64,000 bases of DNA from Lichenicola sp050954785 (GTDB taxonomy: Bacteria; Pseudomonadota; Alphaproteobacteria; Acetobacterales; Acetobacteraceae), in the NCBI GenBank assembly GCA_050954785.1, contig JBPBQO010000128.1:1-64000 (forward strand). The letters are read 5' to 3'. The stretch's first letter is position 1, and each line of letters opens with the position of its first letter. Below are positions 60,287 through 64,000 of the stretch, piece by piece. Under the pieces are notes generated by a model. It was not told the DNA's origin. It was given only the letters and a program-made list of their open reading frames with translations, and made no database searches. The position numbers and the translations under genes are program-made.

Positions 60287-61644
60287 CGAACGATAAATCC
60301 TGCATCGCCCGGTATCGGTATCGGCCGGTCCTGGCCGCGCTGACGCAACAGCAATACGCGCTCCAGGTCGTTCGGCGGCGTATAGCCCCCGCCTGCCTCG
60401 TGCAATACAGCCGGATCGCTGGCCGAACCGACGATGTAGGGCGTCACGATGATCACCAGTTCAGTCTGATTATGCTGATAGCTGTCGGAACGGAACAACG
60501 CACCCAGGATCGGAACTTCGCCGAGCCCCGGGGTGAAGTTGTTCGCCTGCGTGGTGCTGTCCTGCAGCAGTCCGGCGATGGCGAAGCTCTGCCCCGAGCC
60601 GAGCTCGATCGTGGTTTCCGCACGCCTTACCGTGAGCGCCGGGATCGACAGACTTCCATTACCTTCCGCGAGCGTGATCGCGCCTGCCGAGGCGGCAGTC
60701 GCCAATTGGCTGACTTCGGGCCGCACATGTAGGCTGATCCGTCCCGAGCTTAATACGGTTGGCACGAAGGACAGCGACACGCCGAACTGCTTGTATTCGA
60801 TCGAGATACCGCCATTGCCGCTCCCCGAACTCTGAAAAACCGGAATCGGATACTCGCCGCCGACCAGGAAGCTGGCACTTTCGCCGCTCCGGGCTGTCAG
60901 GTTCGGCTCTGCCAGGACGCGGACGAGATTATCTGTCGCCAGCGCCTCGATCACAGTGTCGACGCTCAGCCCCTTGCCGGTATAGACGCTTCTCAACGTG
61001 CTGCCGACGCCGTTGGTGGTCGCGAAGTCGAGTGCGAACTTGCCGATCGTGCCGAGCGCGGACCAATCGACGCCGAGATCCCGCGTCACCTGCCGCGTCA
61101 TCTCGGTGATCCGGACTTTTAATCCGACCGTGGCTGAACTGCTTACGGTCAGCGCGTCTGTGGCCTTTTCGGCGCTTGGCAGGTTCAACGAAGCGGCGAC
61201 TTCTGCTCGCTCGGCATGGACCGGGTCCGGCACGGTCCCGGTGAGGGTGACGCCGCCCGCTTCCGGGTGCACCGTGACCTGCCCTGCAGGACCCGGCAGA
61301 TCGGAGGAAGAGGCGGCGATCGAGCGGCCGATGACCTTCGCGTCATTAGTATTAGTACCCACGATCACGTCGTAGAGCGCGACGGTCTGACCGTTGGAAT
61401 CGAGTGCTGCCACTGTGGTGTGGCCCTGTTTCAGACCGAACAGGAACAGCGACCGTGCGCTGGCCGGCCGTACCTCCACCACCTTCGGGTCGGCTACGAA
61501 GATATTCGCGGCCGTCCGAGCCAGCTTTACGATCCGGCCGGTGCCGGCCTCGATCGACAGACCTGGAAGGTTACGTGCTGCCGCTGGAGACGCGGCCGAC
61601 AGGCAAGCCAGCGCAAGAACCGCGATGGTCCATTCGCAACGCAT
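60283..61644 (-). CDS. cpaC: CpaC/RcpA: Flp pilus secretin
   Basis: 453 residues from ATG 61644 (frame open to 61746 without support), with a signal peptide (TIAVLALACLSAASPAAARN). The N-terminal N0/BON-like domains (IFVADPKVVEVRPASARSLF, GVTLTGTVPDPVHAERAEVA) are followed by the secretin domain: LATDNLVRVLAEPNLTARSG, FLVGGEYPIPV, QFGVSLSFVPTVLSSGRISL and GLLQDSTTQANNFTPGLGEV with PILGALFRS. Forms the outer-membrane pore for the pilus. Confidence 0.95.
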   Translation of the reverse strand: MRCEWTIAVLALACLSAASPAAARNLPGLSIEAGTGRIVKLARTAANIFVADPKVVEVRPASARSLFLFGLKQGHTTVAALDSNGQTVALYDVIVGTNTNDAKVIGRSIAASSSDLPGPAGQVTVHPEAGGVTLTGTVPDPVHAERAEVAASLNLPSAEKATDALTVSSSATVGLKVRITEMTRQVTRDLGVDWSALGTIGKFALDFATTNGVGSTLRSVYTGKGLSVDTVIEALATDNLVRVLAEPNLTARSGESASFLVGGEYPIPVFQSSGSGNGGISIEYKQFGVSLSFVPTVLSSGRISLHVRPEVSQLATAASAGAITLAEGNGSLSIPALTVRRAETTIELGSGQSFAIAGLLQDSTTQANNFTPGLGEVPILGALFRSDSYQHNQTELVIIVTPYIVGSASDPAVLHEAGGGYTPPNDLERVLLLRQRGQDRPIPIPGDAGFIVR

Positions 61645-62528
61645 CAGAATTTGTATTCCTTGTCGGCAGTGCCGTCGAATACGTGAACCGAGACGACAGG
61701 CGGCGGCTGCAGCCCATCGAGCGAATGCATCACGGCACCCGCCCACGTCGTGCTTCCCGGAACGGGTTTCGTGACAGGCAATTGGTCTGGCGCCTTGTCC
61801 GCTGTGCCGGGGATAGCGGAGCGTATTGCGAACGCCACCTTGCCGAGACGCAGCGCCACCGCAAGCCGCTCGGCATCCGCTGGAGACACTTCAACCGTCA
61901 CGGAAGCACTCTGTGGAGCGTTATTGGCTCCGGACCCTTTTTCGTCGGTCGTTTGCGGCTGCACGAGCTGGCGGTCGATTGCCAGAACGCGCAGGTCGGC
62001 TAGCACGGTTTCCGCCGAGATCTGTCGGTCCAACTGAACCGAACTGGGCATTTGCTGCGTCAGGATCAGGTCGAGCCGGTCACCCGGCCAGATCAGTCCG
62101 GCATCGGATACGACCTGGTCGTGCGAGATGGTGAAGGCCCGCATCCCGGGGGCCAGGATCGCGGCTACGAAGCCATGTTCGCCGGACAGGAGCAGGTCGT
62201 TGGGATCGAGCACAGCTTCGTGCGGAATCGGCCGGCGGATCAGGGCGCCGATCAGTTGCGCGCGGGCGGCCGGCGTATCGCGCCGTGCGTTCGGCGGTGC
62301 CGCCTCCTGCGCGATCGAAGCGGTGGACAGGTCCTCGGGACGCACGAATGATCCAGGCGAGAGGTCGTGGGCTGCAATCAGCAGATTAAGCATGACCGGC
62401 GCCACCTTGGGTACGGCTAAAGCCACTTGCTGTGGGGAAGCCGGCTGATGCATGGCGCGCCATCCGAAGGCACCGAACCCGGCAAGCCCGATCGCCATCA
62501 AAGCAAAAAGAAACAGGCGCAGAATCAC
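61644..62528 (-). CDS. cpaB: CpaB/RcpC: Flp pilus assembly protein
   Basis: 294 residues. N-terminal membrane helix (LFLFALMAIGLAGFGAFGWR), then a SAF domain (LLIAAHDLSPGSFVRPEDLS, APGMRAFTISHDQV) and the RcpC-like domain (WPGDRLDLILTQQM). Binds peptidoglycan or stabilises the secretin. Its stop overlaps the cpaC ATG (TGATG). Confidence 0.92.
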   Translation of the reverse strand: MILRLFLFALMAIGLAGFGAFGWRAMHQPASPQQVALAVPKVAPVMLNLLIAAHDLSPGSFVRPEDLSTASIAQEAAPPNARRDTPAARAQLIGALIRRPIPHEAVLDPNDLLLSGEHGFVAAILAPGMRAFTISHDQVVSDAGLIWPGDRLDLILTQQMPSSVQLDRQISAETVLADLRVLAIDRQLVQPQTTDEKGSGANNAPQSASVTVEVSPADAERLAVALRLGKVAFAIRSAIPGTADKAPDQLPVTKPVPGSTTWAGAVMHSLDGLQPPPVVSVHVFDGTADKEYKF

Positions 62529-63025
62529 GATGCCAGTTCCTTACCGAACACGTAGAACGTGCCGACTGAGATCGCAACCGCGTAGGGCAGCGAAAAACCG
62601 CGGCAGATTCGGTGCCGCTCGATACGCAGGATGCGCCGGAACGGGTCGGCGGGCGAAGATGTCATCCGCTTGGACAGCAGGCGCATCATTGTCCAGTACA
62701 CCAGGCCGAGCACGCCGCCGGCAAGAGTAATGGCCAGCACCAGCATGGGAACCGCGGCCGGATGCACCAGGAGGGCCGTAGCAGCGAACAGTTTCGCATC
62801 GCCACCGCCCATGATGCCATGCCGCCACAAGACAAAAGCCGGAATAAAGACGGCGAGCATCGCCAGAATTGAAACGGGAAGGGTATGCGCCACCGCCTGC
62901 ATTGCCACGCCGTCCAGGCCGAGTGCCATGCACACTCGATTCGATACCATGCGCGCTGTGAGATCGCTGGCAGAGGCGGCCAACAAGAGCGGAATGGCGA
63001 TCAATACACAGGGACCGACATTCAT
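62525..63025 (-). CDS. cpaA: CpaA/TadV: prepilin peptidase
   Basis: 166 residues, about five membrane helices; GIMGGGDAKLF contains the GxGD aspartyl protease motif, and the second catalytic Asp is in ASASDLTARMVSN near residue 21. It lacks the N-methyltransferase domain of PilD, as is usual for Tad peptidases. It processes Flp and the TadE/F pseudopilins. Overlaps cpaB by 4 bp. Confidence 0.93.
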   Translation of the reverse strand: MNVGPCVLIAIPLLLAASASDLTARMVSNRVCMALGLDGVAMQAVAHTLPVSILAMLAVFIPAFVLWRHGIMGGGDAKLFAATALLVHPAAVPMLVLAITLAGGVLGLVYWTMMRLLSKRMTSSPADPFRRILRIERHRICRGFSLPYAVAISVGTFYVFGKELAS

Positions 63026-63076
63026 CTCAGTAACAGACCGGGTATTCCATCATCTCTACAGGTATGCAAGTGCAAG

Positions 63077-63108
63077 GCTGGTGGTAAGGCATCTGCCCCA
63101 CCACCAGC
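63077..63108 (-). promoter_or_regulatory. Nested hairpin between flp and cpaA
   Basis: GCTGGTGG (63077-63084) pairs perfectly with CCACCAGC (63101-63108); within the loop GGC/GCC (63088-63090/63095-63097) pair too. It lies 12 bp after the flp stop in the transcript direction. No U run follows, so it is more likely an mRNA 3'-end stabiliser or partial terminator that keeps pilin expression above the assembly genes. Confidence 0.5.
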
Positions 63109-63119
63109 TGGTGCACAGC

Positions 63120-63311
63120 TTAACTAGCGGCGGGAGAGGTGCCGACGCTCGAACTAATCGAGGTAAAGATTTTGTTCATACCAGTGCCGAGCGTAGTGAC
63201 AGCGCCAATAATGACAACCGCGATGAGGCCGGCAATGAGCGCATACTCGAGCGCCGTTACCGCGCGCTGGTCGTGCTTCAGGTTCCAGTAAGTCTTCAGG
63301 TATTCGATCAT
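63120..63311 (-). CDS. flp: Flp major pilin
   Basis: 63 residues: short leader MIEYLKTYWNLKHDQRA, then VTALEYALIAGLIAVVIIGA, the Flp-type hydrophobic helix with Glu and Tyr at +5/+6. The residue before the cleavage point is Ala (RA|VTALEY) instead of the usual Gly. The Ser-rich end is short. First gene of the Tad operon; its promoter must be in the AT-rich 63312-63593 region shared with the divergent GT87-like gene. Confidence 0.9.
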   Translation of the reverse strand: MIEYLKTYWNLKHDQRAVTALEYALIAGLIAVVIIGAVTTLGTGMNKIFTSISSSVGTSPAAS

Positions 63312-63593
63312 GTAAGGTTGCCCTGCTATTAAGGTCAGTAAATGAGAGCCGGCTGGCTATATTTGCCTTCTACTCCCAAGGTTTTTCTTACTCAACAAGA
63401 TTCATGTTGGCCCATGTATTATTTAAATTGATTTCTTAATCGAATTAAACTTTCTTGTTCAATAATAGCTATTATTATCTAGCAAAAGACACACTTGACC
63501 TTTTTAAGATTGTTTTTGATACATACCAGAATTTGGTCATCAATAGGATCAGCCCATGTACTATTTTCAATAGAAACAATTCGAGGTAATGAC

Positions 63594-64000
63594 ATGGGTC
63601 CAAGTATAGCCGGCATTCAAATGGATCAGGAAGGAAAGGAGTTGGAGCCCGCCCTCAGACCTGTCCATGGTGCAGACGACTGGTCCGTCTCCGGTCGCCC
63701 AATACGATACTTATATACTACCTTCGTAATTCTCTCTGCACTGCTGATGTTCTCAGGAGCAGTCGGCTATCGCGCCTATCCCCATGATTCCAACGACTTC
63801 TTTGCTTTTAATTCCTTCTCGCGCTTCATTCGCCAGCATCCACCGATGTTGATCTACGACCAAGAGTTGCTACGTCATTTCCAGGATCTGCCACATAATA
63901 AGCTGCTCGCGTTCATGTACCATCCAGCCATGATGCTGCTGTTGTGGCCGCTGGCGTATCTTCCATACGATGTTGGCTACGTACTCTGGGTCGGCATCGG
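63594..64000 (+). CDS. GT87/DUF2029-like membrane glycosyltransferase (3' end outside window)
   Basis: ATG 63594 has GAGG 7 bases upstream. 135 codons are visible: a polar head, a first membrane helix (TTFVILSALLMFSGAVGY), then a periplasmic loop NDFFAFNSFSRFIRQHPPML with LIYDQELLRHFQ, and MYHPAMMLLLWPLAYLPYD. The pattern 'D-F-x-x-F-x-S-x-x-R ... Y-D ... P-x-x-x-L-L-L-W-P-L' is typical of GT87 polyprenyl-phosphomannose-dependent mannosyltransferases. It is divergent from the Tad operon. Poorer in G+C than most of the window. Confidence 0.75.
   Translation, partial: MGPSIAGIQMDQEGKELEPALRPVHGADDWSVSGRPIRYLYTTFVILSALLMFSGAVGYRAYPHDSNDFFAFNSFSRFIRQHPPMLIYDQELLRHFQDLPHNKLLAFMYHPAMMLLLWPLAYLPYDVGYVLWVGI

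Noticed and set aside
1..64000. CRISPR arrays, prophage genes, toxin-antitoxin pairs, rRNA, further tRNAs
   Set aside because: I looked for regularly spaced repeats, phage structural genes and small paired genes and found none beyond what is listed.

Overview
The window reads as chromosomal DNA of a GC-rich alphaproteobacterium, most likely a member of the Acetobacteraceae (Rhodospirillales). The basis is the gene content: a MucR-type regulator, an sppA-ihfB pair, a complete Tad/Flp pilus operon of alphaproteobacterial (Cpa) type, two secreted proteins carrying or derived from a CBM60-like module, an alphaproteobacterial serine palmitoyltransferase with its dedicated acyl carrier protein, and OpgH-type glucan synthesis. 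The genus cannot be fixed from sequence reading alone.

Layout. 1-7642 is a lipid/envelope block. A diacylglycerol-kinase-family lipid kinase (cut by the window edge) is translationally coupled to a nucleotidyltransferase-fold protein. These converge on a minus-strand series: desaturase, GINT1-N-like protein, TagF-like glycerophosphotransferase, a decayed membrane glycosyltransferase, acyl carrier protein and serine palmitoyltransferase. I read this as a sphingolipid backbone and head-group locus. 7739-12908 is housekeeping: nrdA with a pair of NrdR-like boxes, an SRPBCC protein, guaA, a small lipoprotein and tRNA-Arg(ACG). 13031-26117 is accessory: two paralogous secreted proteins, an AT-richer gene-poor kilobase, two large glycosyltransferases sharing a repeated beta-type module, then a coupled aminotransferase / flavoprotein / methyltransferase trio. 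26197-28014 holds a free-methionine-sulfoxide reductase, a Nudix hydrolase and a frameshifted retropepsin-like pseudogene.

28007-32510 (minus strand) carries motA and motB in reversed order behind two envelope glycosyltransferases. 32564-41504 contains an Lrp-type regulator divergent from trxB, a LysR regulator, manC/algA-type GDP-mannose synthesis, ihfB-sppA, a coniferyl-aldehyde-dehydrogenase-like enzyme and mucR. 42117-50614 contains a GT4-like glycosyltransferase coupled to a GH1-like protein, a NudK-like Nudix hydrolase behind two tiny membrane proteins, opgH, a pyruvate-oxidase-like enzyme with a Tat-like leader, and a small lipoprotein with a strong terminator. An IS3-type remnant (about 50940-51600) separates this from the Tad operon (63311 down to 51665), where nearly every junction overlaps by a few bases. 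The window ends inside a GT87-like membrane protein.

Functional themes: envelope and surface construction dominates (sphingolipid, glycans, GDP-mannose supply and turnover, periplasmic glucans, Flp pili). Several loci show decay: four pseudogenes plus the IS remnant. All assignments come from reading motifs by eye; no database search was run.
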